Source: Virgifigura sp964551315 (GTDB lineage: Bacteria; Pseudomonadota; Alphaproteobacteria; Dongiales; Dongiaceae). From it: a stretch of 45,007 nt of DNA. Made by a program: the position numbers and the translations under genes. The stretch lies in the NCBI GenBank assembly GCA_964551315.1, contig CAZKCM010000035.1, forward strand, positions 1-45,007, in the 5' to 3' direction. Positions within the stretch are counted from its first letter, which is position 1. Each line of letters begins with the position of its first letter. The notes beneath the pieces were generated by a model. That model searched no databases. It was not told the origin of the DNA and saw only the letters and a list, made by a program, of their open reading frames with translations. Positions 24,768 to 32,967 of the stretch are shown here, in pieces.

Positions 24768-25439
24768 ATGTTCGCAGATCGCCATGATGCAGGCCGTCGG
24801 CTTGCCGACCGCCTCATTGGATTCAAGAACCAGAACCCCGTCGTCCTGGCTCTGCCAAGGGGCGGGGTTGCCGTAGGCGTCGAAATCGCGATCGCGTTAA
24901 AGGCGCCGCTTGACCTCGTTCTGGTGCGCAAGATCGGCGTGCCCTGGCAGCCTGAGCTAGCGCTTGGTGCCGTCGTTGATGGCTCAAACCCGGAGTTCGT
25001 GACGAACGCGGAGCTGCTGGAAAGCCTTCAGCTGCCCGAGGGCTACGTCGAGGAGGAGAGCGCCAAGCAGCTGAAGGAAATCGAACGGCGCCGGCAGCTC
25101 TATCTCCGCGGACGGCCGCAAGTCGATGTCGCCGGACGTGCGGCGATCATCGTCGATGACGGCATCGCGACCGGGGCGACCGCGCGCGCCGCCTTGCGGG
25201 CGGTCCGGCGAAAGCATCCCGCGCGCCTGATTCTGGCCGTACCGGTCGCCCCACCCGAGACGGTGGAGAGCCTCCGCGGAGAGGCAGACGAGGTCATCTG
25301 CCTCGAAATGCCGCCCTATTTCGCCGCCATTGGGGCCTTCTATAACGACTTCCACCAGATAGGCGACGAGGAAGTGACCAAACTGCTCGACCGCGCCGGA
25401 TCAGCCATCGGCGCCGCGAAGCGACAGACGGAAGGGTGA
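24768..25439 (+). CDS. Predicted phosphoribosyltransferase (COG1926 type)
   Basis: The product of about 223 aa is related to the N-terminal domain of M. tuberculosis Rv0571c. It starts MFADRHDAGRRLADRL, then VVLALPRGGVAVGVEIA, LDLVLVRKIGVPWQPELALGAV, and a PRPP-loop-like IIVDDGIATGATARAALRAV. Start at 24768 fits the family start; ATG at 24741 and a TTG at 24666 are open too. The family is predicted to handle PRPP or a nucleotide, with no firm substrate. It stands downstream of an FNR-type box and is followed by the first DUF3775-like gene. Confidence 0.88.
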   Translation: MFADRHDAGRRLADRLIGFKNQNPVVLALPRGGVAVGVEIAIALKAPLDLVLVRKIGVPWQPELALGAVVDGSNPEFVTNAELLESLQLPEGYVEEESAKQLKEIERRRQLYLRGRPQVDVAGRAAIIVDDGIATGATARAALRAVRRKHPARLILAVPVAPPETVESLRGEADEVICLEMPPYFAAIGAFYNDFHQIGDEEVTKLLDRAGSAIGAAKRQTEG

Positions 25440-25591
25440 AGCGCACGGCAAGAGCAACAGAATCGGGTCCCGGCTTGGCCGTATCGTTGTTGCGACCATG
25501 GGCGCCTCTCGCTCGAAGAACGGTCGCCGTTGCGGACGAAGCCCGGTCACGGCCCCGAGACGAAGTCCAACTCGCATGTGGGGATGACGGC

Positions 25592-26005
25592 ATGCTGCAC
25601 GAACTGGAGATCCTGGAAGCGAAGCACATCGCCGAACTGGCGGCCGAGGCGCGCGATGCACGCGATCGTCTCCTTGAAAGCGTACCCGAGGCAGATCTCG
25701 GCGAGCCACAGCCGGCCCGCGGCGAGCACAACCCGGCGGGTAGCCTTGGGTTCGATGCACTTCCGCCAGACGAACCGTCACGAAGCGCCCTCCGCGAGGC
25801 CATTGAGCAGCTCCCGCCCGCCGTCCTGCGCAAGATCTGGGCATTGACGCTGATCGGCCGCGGCGATTATGCCGCCAAGGACTGGGACCAGGCAATGGCA
25901 GAGGCCGTCCCCGCGAGCGACGCATCGCTCATCGACTCGCTCATGACGCAAGCCGACCTGCACGATTATCTGATGAAGGGCCTCTACGAGCTGAAGCTCG
26001 CTTGA
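25592..26005 (+). CDS. DUF3775-like alpha-helical protein
   Basis: The 137-aa product starts MLHELEILEAKHIAELAAEARD and ends ALTLIGRGDYAAKDWDQAMAEAV, then LMTQADLHDYLMKGLYELKLA. The central (A/L)xLGRGD-type motif and the closing long helix match those of the DUF3775 protein at 32.4 kb (ALAWLGRGD, LLGDLLEEGLSALG), so the two appear to be distant paralogues. The longer open frame to 25436 has an atypical N-terminus and is probably not translated. Function unknown. It may be co-expressed with the phosphoribosyltransferase gene, 152 bp upstream. Confidence 0.75.
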   Translation: MLHELEILEAKHIAELAAEARDARDRLLESVPEADLGEPQPARGEHNPAGSLGFDALPPDEPSRSALREAIEQLPPAVLRKIWALTLIGRGDYAAKDWDQAMAEAVPASDASLIDSLMTQADLHDYLMKGLYELKLA

Positions 26006-26036
26006 ACGGGACGTCGCGCGCCCCCGGCCGCCCGGC

Positions 26037-27866
26037 TCAATCCGCCTCCCGTTCCAGAACGCAGCAATGCGGCGCCTCGGGGCTTTCGTCCGCGCCTTTG
26101 AGGACCGCCCCCGTAATCGGGTTCGGCCGGAACGTCGTGCAGCCCTTCACGCCCTTCCGGTACGCCGTCTGATAGAGCTGCTCGAAGTCCTCGAACGGGT
26201 AGTCTCGCGGCACGTGGACGGTCTTCGACACCGAGTTGTCGACGTGGCGCTGCAAAGCCGCTTGCATGTCCAGATGCGCCTCGGGCGGGAGCTCGTAAGC
26301 GCTGACGAACGCCGGCGGCGGCGTATCCGATTGTCCATGTGTGCGCCGCCAGAGGTCCCACGCGTAGTCGCGCAGCGAGAACTCCGTGGTGGTGCCGTCC
26401 TCGTTGAGGACCTGACGGCAGTATTCCAGGGAGAAGATGGGCTCGAGGCCGCTCGAAACGTTGTTCGCCAGCAGGCTGATACTTCCGGTCGGAGCAATCG
26501 CCAGAAGATGACTGTTCCGGATGCCGTGCCGCTCGATGCCCAGGCGGATGTCCTCGGGCAGTCCCCGGACGAACGGGCCGTCGAGGAACTTCTCCCGGTC
26601 CAGGTATGGAAAGCTGCCCTTCTCCTGCGCCAGGCGAATGGACGTGCGGTAGGCGGCGTGGCACACATCCCGCATCACATCTTTGGCAAAAGCCAGCGAT
26701 TCCTCGCTCCCGTACCGCAGCCCGAGCATGAGGAGCGCGTCCGCGAGCCCGGTGATGCCAAGGCCGATCCGCCGCGTTCCCTGCGCCTGAAGGCGCTGCG
26801 CCTCCAGCGGATAGCGCGAGACGTCGATCACGTTGTCCAGCAGGCGAACGGCGGTTTCGGCGACGGCACGCAGGCGTTGTCGGTCGAAGCTGGCGTCCTT
26901 GGCAAAGGGTCGCCGAACGAATTGGGTGAGGTTGAGCGAGCCGAGATTGCACGCGCCATATGGCGGCAGAGGCACCTCGCCACAAGGATTCGTGGCGGAG
27001 ATCCGTTCTCGATACCAGAGATTGTTGAGCCGATTGATTCGGTCGATGAACAGCACGCCGGGCTCGGCATGGTCGTAGGTCGCCCGCATGAGCTTGTTCC
27101 AGAGGCCGCGCGCAGACACCCGCGCCACCACCCGGCAGGGGACCGGCCCATCGGTTCCCGACCAGGATCTGATGACGGTCTCCCCGGATGCGCCGAGGTC
27201 GAGGTGTTCGGCCGGGAAGACCAGTGGCCACGGCTGGTCCGTCTGCAGGGCTTCCATGAAGGCATCCGTCACGAGAACCGACAGGTTGAAGTTGCGGAGC
27301 CTGCCGGGCTCCTGCTTGGCCGCGATAAACTCCTCGATGTCCGGATGGTCGCATCTCAGCGTCGCCATCATGGCGCCGCGCCTGGCGCCGGTTGAGAGCA
27401 GCGTCGCGCAGGCGGCGTCCCAGATGTGCATGAACGACACCGGGCCCGACGCAATGGCGCCGACACCCTTGGCTCGGGCTCCGCGAGGCCGCAGGGCCGA
27501 GAAATCGTAGCCGACGCCACCGCCCTGCTGCATCGTGACGGCCCCTTCCTTCAGGCCGTCGAATATGCTGGTCATGGAGTCTTCGACGACTCCCATGACG
27601 AAGCAGTTGAAGAGGGTCACGTTCCGGCCGGTCCCGGCGCCCGCCAGAATCCGCCCGGCGGGAAGGAATCTGAAGCCTTTCAGAATGTCGTAAAAGCGCC
27701 GTTCCCAGCCGGCCCGGTCCTGCCGTTCGGGTGCGGCCAAAGCCCTGGCGATGCGCCGCCAAGTCGCGTCGATGTCCCGATCGTGAACGGCCTTGCCGTT
27801 ACGATACCGATACTTGGTTTCCCAGATATGGCGTGCGATCGGAGCGAGAAAATCCTTATCTGTCAT
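26037..27866 (-). CDS. nrdJ: Adenosylcobalamin-dependent ribonucleotide reductase (class II, NrdJ/NrdZ type)
   Basis: The 609-aa enzyme makes deoxyribonucleotides without oxygen. It has FRFLPAGRILAGAGT, FNCFVMGVVEDSM (redox Cys), QQGGGVGYDFS, a NPCGE motif at about residue 292 (active Cys and Glu) with ACNLGSLNL, APTGSISLL, and CTTFRPNP near the end. The C-terminal HCC pair would shuttle electrons. It is short, like the mycobacterial NrdZ (about 690 aa) rather than the roughly 1,200-aa alphaproteobacterial NrdJ. ATG at 27866 has GGGAGG upstream. An FNR-type box lies about 225 bp upstream, consistent with anaerobic use. Confidence 0.92.
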   Translation of the reverse strand: MTDKDFLAPIARHIWETKYRYRNGKAVHDRDIDATWRRIARALAAPERQDRAGWERRFYDILKGFRFLPAGRILAGAGTGRNVTLFNCFVMGVVEDSMTSIFDGLKEGAVTMQQGGGVGYDFSALRPRGARAKGVGAIASGPVSFMHIWDAACATLLSTGARRGAMMATLRCDHPDIEEFIAAKQEPGRLRNFNLSVLVTDAFMEALQTDQPWPLVFPAEHLDLGASGETVIRSWSGTDGPVPCRVVARVSARGLWNKLMRATYDHAEPGVLFIDRINRLNNLWYRERISATNPCGEVPLPPYGACNLGSLNLTQFVRRPFAKDASFDRQRLRAVAETAVRLLDNVIDVSRYPLEAQRLQAQGTRRIGLGITGLADALLMLGLRYGSEESLAFAKDVMRDVCHAAYRTSIRLAQEKGSFPYLDREKFLDGPFVRGLPEDIRLGIERHGIRNSHLLAIAPTGSISLLANNVSSGLEPIFSLEYCRQVLNEDGTTTEFSLRDYAWDLWRRTHGQSDTPPPAFVSAYELPPEAHLDMQAALQRHVDNSVSKTVHVPRDYPFEDFEQLYQTAYRKGVKGCTTFRPNPITGAVLKGADESPEAPHCCVLEREAD

Positions 27867-27956
27867 GGTTCCACGCCTCCCGCGGCAACAATCACACGGC
27901 GCGCAGGTCAGCCGGCCGCCGAGTTGCCGGACCCTTCCGCCGGCTTTTCGCACCAA

Positions 27957-28196
27957 CTGAGGATCGCGCCCGGATTCAGCGTATGATGCGGCGTCCCGGT
28001 TCCAGGCGCGGCCGGCTGTCCGCGCCGCTCCCGGTCGCAGAGCGCCGCCGGTCTTTCTCGACCTCTACGTGGATTCGAGGAGGCTCGCCTTGACGGAGAT
28101 CAGGAACAAGGCGGGGTCAGCCTCGCCGGGAGCACCATGCGGACGGATCCGTCGCCAACGGCGAGAACGAGAAAAGGGCACCCGGACGCGGCAAGT
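27957..28196. other. Non-coding gap upstream of nrdJ
   Basis: A 240-bp stretch between the ZIP gene (which ends at its right edge) and nrdJ. No gene is seen. It holds the FNR-type box at 28090-28103 and otherwise looks unremarkable. Confidence 0.5.
28090..28103. promoter_or_regulatory. FNR/FixK-type box (TTGAC-GGAG-ATCAG)
   Basis: It matches the consensus at 8 of 10 positions and lies upstream of the minus-strand nrdJ gene. The predicted start would leave an untranslated leader of about 190 nt. This is the weakest of the six boxes, but it is intergenic and correctly placed for a class II reductase. Confidence 0.55.
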
Positions 28197-28928
28197 CTAC
28201 GCATTGCTCACGATGATGCCCAGGGCAACGAGGATTCCGGCGCCAAAGGCCAGCGTGCTGAACCTGCGCGGGTCCTTCTCCGCCTGCGGCAGCAGGTGCG
28301 TGGCGCCGACATAGACGAGCGTCCCCCCGGAAAACGCGAGCAACGCCCCCAGAACCGGCAGGTCGATCCGGCTGACGAAAGGATAGGCGACGAGCGTGCC
28401 GAGGGGCGTCGTGAGCGCCGCCGCGAGGAACGCAAGCAAGCACGAGCGTCCTTCGGACACGCCGCTTCGAAGCAGCAGCGCGTAGATCACGATGCCTTCC
28501 GGAAACTCGTGCAGGACCATGCCGATCGCCATGAGCACGCCCGTGAGCAGGCTGACGGTGAAGCCGATGGCGTAAGTCACGCCATCGAGAAACGAGTGAA
28601 GGCCAATGCCGAGCAGCGGCACGAACCCAAGGGCATACTCGGCGGTCTGCGGCTCACCGCAGGCGTAGCCCCTGAGGAAACGATCGAACGCGTACATCAG
28701 CAGATAGCCGGCAAGGAGAAGAGCCGCTGCCTGACCGGTCATGGAGATCGACTTCGGCACGATGTGCAGGAAGGAAACCGCGATCAGGACGCCGGCGGCG
28801 AAGCAGGCGAAATACGTCGTATTACGGCGCGTCCAGGCCTCACGGCGACGGACCAACAGGATGCCCGCCGTGGTCACCATGGCGGCGATCGCGCTTGCCG
28901 CAAAAGCCGTCCAGAACTCCTGTTCCAT
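28197..28928 (-). CDS. ZIP-family divalent metal transporter
   Basis: The 243-aa inner-membrane protein has eight hydrophobic segments and both ZIP metal motifs: HSFLDG in the fourth and HEFPEG in the fifth. It also has FLHIVPKSI and a final HLLP segment. It probably imports zinc or another divalent metal. It begins MEQEFWTAFAASAIAAMVTTAG. It is divergent from the CapA-like gene, with an FNR-type box in the shared upstream region. Confidence 0.92.
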   Translation of the reverse strand: MEQEFWTAFAASAIAAMVTTAGILLVRRREAWTRRNTTYFACFAAGVLIAVSFLHIVPKSISMTGQAAALLLAGYLLMYAFDRFLRGYACGEPQTAEYALGFVPLLGIGLHSFLDGVTYAIGFTVSLLTGVLMAIGMVLHEFPEGIVIYALLLRSGVSEGRSCLLAFLAAALTTPLGTLVAYPFVSRIDLPVLGALLAFSGGTLVYVGATHLLPQAEKDPRRFSTLAFGAGILVALGIIVSNA

Positions 28929-29053
28929 CCTGCCTCGTCTTCATCTGCGGCCGCCGCCGAGCCCGCCTAGCGGAAACCCTGCCCCGTCGCTCGGCTTCTC
29001 GCGCCATGCTCCGCCGCGGCGGGAACCTTGGCAGCAGAGCCATGTTGACGTGG

Positions 29054-29067
29054 ATGATCGAGATCAA
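29054..29067. promoter_or_regulatory. FNR/FixK-type box (ATGAT-CGAG-ATCAA)
   Basis: It matches at 9 of 10 positions and lies between divergent ZIP and CapA-like genes, 126 bp and 151 bp from their starts. A second, poorer FNR-like half (TTGAC) sits just upstream at 29045. The core TGATCGAGATCA is identical to two other boxes in the cluster. Confidence 0.65.
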
Positions 29068-29217
29068 TGCGTGCGGGCCTTGAATATCGCAATCATCCAA
29101 CCGTTGTGAACTGGCTGAACCTCTGGCGACAGGCGTCCAGGAGACCAGTTACATAATGATGTTATCAGGTGTCGGAAGCGTCGGCCCGCGGACCAGCCCC
29201 GGGCCCGGGCAAACAGG

Positions 29218-30360
29218 ATGACAGGACCGATTGGTGGCGCGCAACCTAGAGCACCCGGGACCGTCACGGTCGCCCTTTGCGGCGACGTGATGCTCGGCCG
29301 GGGCATCGATCAGATCCTTCCACATCCGGGAGACCCGCGCCTGTACGAGCCTTATGTCGCCAGTGCCGTCGAGTACGTCGCGCTTGCCGAGCGCGCGAAC
29401 GGTCCGATCCCAAGGCCGGTGGACTTCGCCTATGTCTGGGGCGATGCCCTCGAGGTATTCCTGTCCGATCGATTGGACGCGCGGATCGTCAACCTCGAGA
29501 CCAGCATCACGACAAGCGAGGATCACGTCCCGAAGGGCATAAACTACAAGATGCATCCGGAGAACGTCCGCTGCCTCAATGCGGCGGCGATTGACTGCTG
29601 CGTCCTCGCGAACAACCATGTGCTCGACTGGGGTCTTGCGGGCCTCTTCGAGACGCTGGACACCCTGGCGCGAGCCGGCATCCGCAGCGCCGGGGCGGGT
29701 CGCGATGCCGCCCAGGCGCAGGCGCCGGCCGTTCTGAACCCGCCCGGCACGGGCCGCGTCCTCGTCTTTGCCTTCGGGTCGGTCACCAGCGGCATCCCGA
29801 CGGACTGGGCGGCGGGCGTCAGCCGGCCGGGGGTGAACCTGCTGACGGACTTCGGAGAGCGAACGGTCGCCCGGATCGCACGGCAAGCGGAGTCAGCGCG
29901 GCGCCCCGGCGATCTGCTCGTCGCCTCCATTCACTGGGGCGGGAACTGGGGCTACGCCGTTCCCCGCGAGCAGCGGAATTTCGCGCATGCGCTGATCGAC
30001 CGTGCAGGCTTCCACGTCGTTCACGGCCACTCCTCGCATCATGCCAAGGGCATCGAGGTCTACAAGGGCTGCCCGATCCTGTATGGCTGCGGCGACTTTC
30101 TGACCGATTACGAGGGAATCAGCGGATACGAGGCCTTTCGCGACGATCTCGCCGTGCTCTATCTGTGCCGGTTTTGCCCATCCACGGGCAGGCTGAGCGC
30201 GCTGACGCTGGTGCCGTATCAGATCCGAAACTTCCGGCTCAACGCCATTTCGCCGGAGGATGCGGTCTGGCTCCGGGATGTCCTGGCCCGGGAGAGCGCA
30301 AGGTTCGGCACCGGCCTGAGCTTGGAGGCGGATGCCACCTTATCGGTGCAGTGGGGATGA
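29218..30360 (+). CDS. CapA-family (poly-gamma-glutamate capsule-type) metallophosphatase-like protein
   Basis: The 380-aa product shows the CapA pattern: CGDVMLGRGIDQ at the start, RIVNLETSITT, NNHVLDWG, ASIHWGGNWGY and HVVHGHSSHHAKGIEVYKG, with YGCGDFLTDYEG. No signal peptide is evident, so it may be cytoplasmic. The M. tuberculosis DosR-regulon gene Rv0574c encodes the same family. Start at 29218 has only a weak ribosome site. The DUF2267 gene with its own FNR-type box follows. Confidence 0.88.
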   Translation: MTGPIGGAQPRAPGTVTVALCGDVMLGRGIDQILPHPGDPRLYEPYVASAVEYVALAERANGPIPRPVDFAYVWGDALEVFLSDRLDARIVNLETSITTSEDHVPKGINYKMHPENVRCLNAAAIDCCVLANNHVLDWGLAGLFETLDTLARAGIRSAGAGRDAAQAQAPAVLNPPGTGRVLVFAFGSVTSGIPTDWAAGVSRPGVNLLTDFGERTVARIARQAESARRPGDLLVASIHWGGNWGYAVPREQRNFAHALIDRAGFHVVHGHSSHHAKGIEVYKGCPILYGCGDFLTDYEGISGYEAFRDDLAVLYLCRFCPSTGRLSALTLVPYQIRNFRLNAISPEDAVWLRDVLARESARFGTGLSLEADATLSVQWG

Positions 30361-30377
30361 GCGGATCGACCGGCCGT

Positions 30378-30420
30378 TTGATCGAGATCAGCGCGAAGCG
30401 AAGCGTCGAGCCATAAACTT
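30378..30420 (+). promoter_or_regulatory. FNR/FixK-type box (TTGAT-CGAG-ATCAG) with -10
   Basis: The box at 30378-30391 matches at 9 of 10 positions. A CATAAA hexamer follows at 30412-30417, giving a box centre near -39 to -41, the class II activator position typical of FNR. It lies about 60 bp upstream of the DUF2267 gene. The 14-bp sequence recurs exactly at 32357. Confidence 0.75.
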
Positions 30421-30450
30421 GTCGGGATTCCACGGTCGATGGAGACATCC

Positions 30451-30888
30451 ATGAGCGCGACTGGCCTCAAGGTGATCGACACGACGGTCCAGACCACGAG
30501 CATTTGGCTGAACGATCTCGGGGAGGAGCTCGGCCCCGACCGCCAGCGCTGCTATCACGCCCTGCGCGCCGTATTGCACGCACTGCGCGATCGGTTGACG
30601 GTGGATCAGGCCGCGCATCTCGGCGCCCAGCTGCCGATGCTGGTCCGCGGGATCTATTACGAGGGGTGGCATCCTGCGAACAAGCCGCTGAAGCTGCGGT
30701 CGCTCGATGCGTTTTTGCAGCACATTGGCAAAGGACTTCAGAACGTGCGCCCGATGGGCGCGGATGACGCGGCGCGCGCCGTCTTTCGGACGCTCAGCCG
30801 GCATATCAGCGAGAACGAACTCGATCAGGTGCGGCAGGCGCTGCCACAGGCGATCCGCGAGTTGTGGCCGGACCGACGCGTGGAGTGA
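30451..30888 (+). CDS. DUF2267 family protein
   Basis: The 145-aa helical protein has the DUF2267 pattern: WLNDLGEELGPDRQRCYHALRAVLHALRDRLTVDQAAHLGAQLPMLVRGIYYEGWHP, then a second half-repeat with DAARAVFRTLSRHISENELDQVRQALPQAIRELWP. ATG at 30451 has GGAG 8 nt upstream; the in-frame ATG at 30439 is an alternative. Function is unknown. Genes of this family often sit in stress clusters, and here it directly follows an FNR-type box. Confidence 0.88.
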   Translation: MSATGLKVIDTTVQTTSIWLNDLGEELGPDRQRCYHALRAVLHALRDRLTVDQAAHLGAQLPMLVRGIYYEGWHPANKPLKLRSLDAFLQHIGKGLQNVRPMGADDAARAVFRTLSRHISENELDQVRQALPQAIRELWPDRRVE

Positions 30889-30971
30889 CGAGGCGCCGCC
30901 CCATGCGGCCATGCGGCGACATCCAGCCCGCAACTTAGCTTGGCCTCCGATGTTGTGCGGAAGAGGCGCCC

Positions 30972-31280
30972 ATGAAGCAAGACGCGAAAGAAATCGAGCA
31001 GTTGTGCGAGACGGCCTTGGCGCTGCTGCAGCGACACGGCCGCCAGATCTCGGCCTGGGGGGCGACCGAAGCGCGTGTCGGGCCGTTCAATCTTCTTCTC
31101 GGCAGGGTGAATGCCGAAACCGAAGTCCTCGACGTCATGTACGGCCCCGAGACGGTCGCGACCTGGGAGCTGCGGCCGGATAGACCGCCGGAGCTGACCC
31201 ACTTCGATCCGGGACCGTGGTCCGACGTCTTGCTGACGCTGGATGAAGACGAAGAGCCTCCGGTTCCGCTCCTGGATTGA
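30972..31280 (+). CDS. Hypothetical protein, acidic
   Basis: The 102-aa product starts MKQDAKEIEQLCETALALLQRHGRQISAWGATEARVGPFNLLLG and ends in an acidic tail (LDEDEEPPVPLLD). GGAAGAGG lies 7 nt before the ATG. I do not recognise the family. It follows the DUF2267 gene by 83 bp on the same strand and is probably read from the same FNR-type promoter. It is convergent with the BON gene. Confidence 0.7.
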   Translation: MKQDAKEIEQLCETALALLQRHGRQISAWGATEARVGPFNLLLGRVNAETEVLDVMYGPETVATWELRPDRPPELTHFDPGPWSDVLLTLDEDEEPPVPLLD

Positions 31281-31343
31281 TCCGGGCTTCCCGAGATCGG
31301 ACCGCCACGTGCCGGCCGGAACTTCCCGCGCGAAGGCGCTCGA

Positions 31344-31380
31344 GGATACACCTGGATCTTCAGGGATGCACCTGGATCTT
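31344..31380. repeat. 20-bp tandem duplication across the BON gene end
   Basis: A 17-bp block GGATRCACCTGGATCTT (plus strand) occurs at 31344-31360 and 31364-31380 with one mismatch and a 20-bp period. It duplicates the last codons (KIQV-P) of the BON protein and places a TGA stop between the copies. Confidence 0.75.
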
Positions 31381-32088
31381 GTTGACGACGCCGTCGACGC
31401 CAAAGATATACCAGACGTCGAACTCGGCCATCTCCCGTTCGGACTCGGTGGGCACGAGGCCGGTCAGCGTGACCACCGACCGGCGAACGCCGAAGCGGAT
31501 CTGGCTGGCGTTGACAAGCGGGTCCTTCTCGAGGACGAGCCGCACCGCGTCGGCGATCTTGTCGTCGCTGTCCTCCTCCGGCGGTTCGACGACGATCCCG
31601 TTAATCACGTCGCGGCTGCCGGGCACCCACCAGGCGAGAACGCCGGCCAGCCGCTTGTCGTCGAGCCCGGGGACATACCCGTTAAGCGTGACCACACCGT
31701 CCTCGACCTCGAGGCTGATGGAGCCGCGGACGGTGGCTGGGGGCGTCCGCACCACCTCTTCCTGCCCCTTCAAGGTCCGGGCAATCGCGAAATCGGCGAA
31801 CGCCGGCTCCTGCAACAGCGCATCGCGGACCTGGTTGCTGATCTCGACGTCGCCCATCCTTGCGGCCGGCGCGCAGCGCAGCCGGTCGACGATGCCGGTG
31901 ACGCCGCGTATGGCGGCGGCGCGTTCCAGTGCCAGCTTCTTCAGCGCGATGTTGGGCACCTCGCCTTCCATCGTCAGGACGCCATCGGCAAAGCTCAAGG
32001 CAATGGGACAGGCGTGAAGATCCATGTGCGGTATGCTCTGCAGCGCCGAACGCACGGCACCGAGTACGTTTTCTGTCGTCGCGGCCAT
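31360..32088 (-). CDS. BON-domain protein (three BON repeats)
   Basis: The 242-aa product has three BON domains at roughly residues 1-70, 75-150 and 165-240. Each ends with a variant of the GV..V.N.I pattern (RGVTGIVDRLRC, SRDVINGIVV, DGVVNKIQV). No signal peptide is present, in contrast to periplasmic OsmY. ATG at 32088 has GAGGGAGAACGTG upstream; longer frames are open to 32175. BON domains bind membranes or osmolytes. It lies in the FNR-boxed stress cluster, and the box at 32357 could serve it as well as DUF3775. Confidence 0.85.
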   Translation of the reverse strand: MAATTENVLGAVRSALQSIPHMDLHACPIALSFADGVLTMEGEVPNIALKKLALERAAAIRGVTGIVDRLRCAPAARMGDVEISNQVRDALLQEPAFADFAIARTLKGQEEVVRTPPATVRGSISLEVEDGVVTLNGYVPGLDDKRLAGVLAWWVPGSRDVINGIVVEPPEEDSDDKIADAVRLVLEKDPLVNASQIRFGVRRSVVTLTGLVPTESEREMAEFDVWYIFGVDGVVNKIQVHP

Positions 32089-32436
32089 CACGTTCTCCCT
32101 CGTTCCGCTTGGGCCAGATATCGGGGTCGGCATCAGTTCGACGGATCGGTGATCGGGACGGATGGGCAACTTCATGCCCGTATTCGTGTTTGAAGATGGT
32201 TCACCGACGACCGAATTGGAACAGTGTGCGCTTGGCTCTTCCGGGTGCTGCCCGATCGAGCCGAACCGGCATCGGGACTCGAGTCATTTCGGGCGGAGTG
32301 CGATCCCGGAAAGAGTTGTGTCGGCCGGGCGCCACCGCGCCATTCGTCATCGGGTTTTGATCGAGATCAGAGCGATTTCACAGCACTGAGCCCATGGTGA
32401 AAGTCCGGGCAGGAGAGGAAGAGGAGGGTATCGAGA
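32089..32436. other. Divergent intergenic region between BON and DUF3775
   Basis: A 348-bp gap. A short open frame (32162-32389, 75 codons) starts at an ATG but has no family resemblance and an unlikely end, so I do not call it. The region holds the FNR-type box at 32357 and the ribosome site of the DUF3775 gene. Confidence 0.5.
32357..32370 (+). promoter_or_regulatory. FNR/FixK-type box (TTGAT-CGAG-ATCAG)
   Basis: It is identical to the box at 30378 and matches at 9 of 10 positions. It lies about 67 bp upstream of the DUF3775 gene, as expected for a class II promoter with a short leader, and about 270 bp from the divergent BON gene. The downstream rtcA gene may be read from the same promoter. 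Confidence 0.75.
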
Positions 32437-32877
32437 ATGGCCGATGATCCCGAAGAAACGACGAACCGGTTGACGGTCAGCCCCGAGAAAGTCTGCTACA
32501 TCATCCTGAAGGCACGGGAGTACGACGCGAAGGTGGCGCCGCCAGACTCCGAAATGGAAGAGGGATCCAACCCGACGGACGACGACAGCCGGGAGATCCT
32601 CGAAGACTATTCCGAGGACGCGACGCTCGCCGAGCTGCGGGATGCCATCGAGAGCCTCAACGAGGACGAGATCATCGAAGTGATCGCCCTCGCATGGCTT
32701 GGCCGGGGCGATGCCGATGTGGAAGAATGGTCCAGCCTGGTTGCCCTCGCGGACGAGCGGCATCGCGGGCGGTCGGCCGACTACCTTCTCGGCATGCCGA
32801 TGCTCGGCGATCTTCTGGAAGAGGGGCTCTCGGCGCTCGGCTACTCTTGCGACGACTTCGAGCGCGGGCATCTTTGA
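32437..32877 (+). CDS. DUF3775 family protein
   Basis: The 146-aa acidic helical product has the complete DUF3775 pattern: LTVSPEKVCYIILKAREYDAKVAPPDSEMEEGSNPTDDD, LEDYSEDATLAELRDAIESLNEDEIIEVIALAWLGRGD, and ADYLLGMPMLGDLLEEGLSALG. The ribosome site AGGAGGG lies upstream of the ATG. The gene has its own FNR-type box and is followed by rtcA after about 165 bp. A distant paralogue lies at 25.6 kb. Function unknown. Confidence 0.9.
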   Translation: MADDPEETTNRLTVSPEKVCYIILKAREYDAKVAPPDSEMEEGSNPTDDDSREILEDYSEDATLAELRDAIESLNEDEIIEVIALAWLGRGDADVEEWSSLVALADERHRGRSADYLLGMPMLGDLLEEGLSALGYSCDDFERGHL

Positions 32878-32967
32878 GCGACGGACGCGGAGGCCGACGA
32901 CCGAATAGCAGCGCGCACCGCCCGCAGTCGTCTCGAACGATGTAGGGACGTTCGTCGTACTTCAAGC

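Noticed and set aside
29144..29170. AT-rich patch TTACATAATGATGTTATCAG before the CapA-like gene
   Set aside because: It looks like a dyad, but its spacing does not fit FNR and only part is symmetric. Possibly a -10 region, but not enough to call.
32162..32389. 75-codon open frame between BON and DUF3775 genes
   Set aside because: No family resemblance, and it runs through the FNR-type box; probably not a gene.
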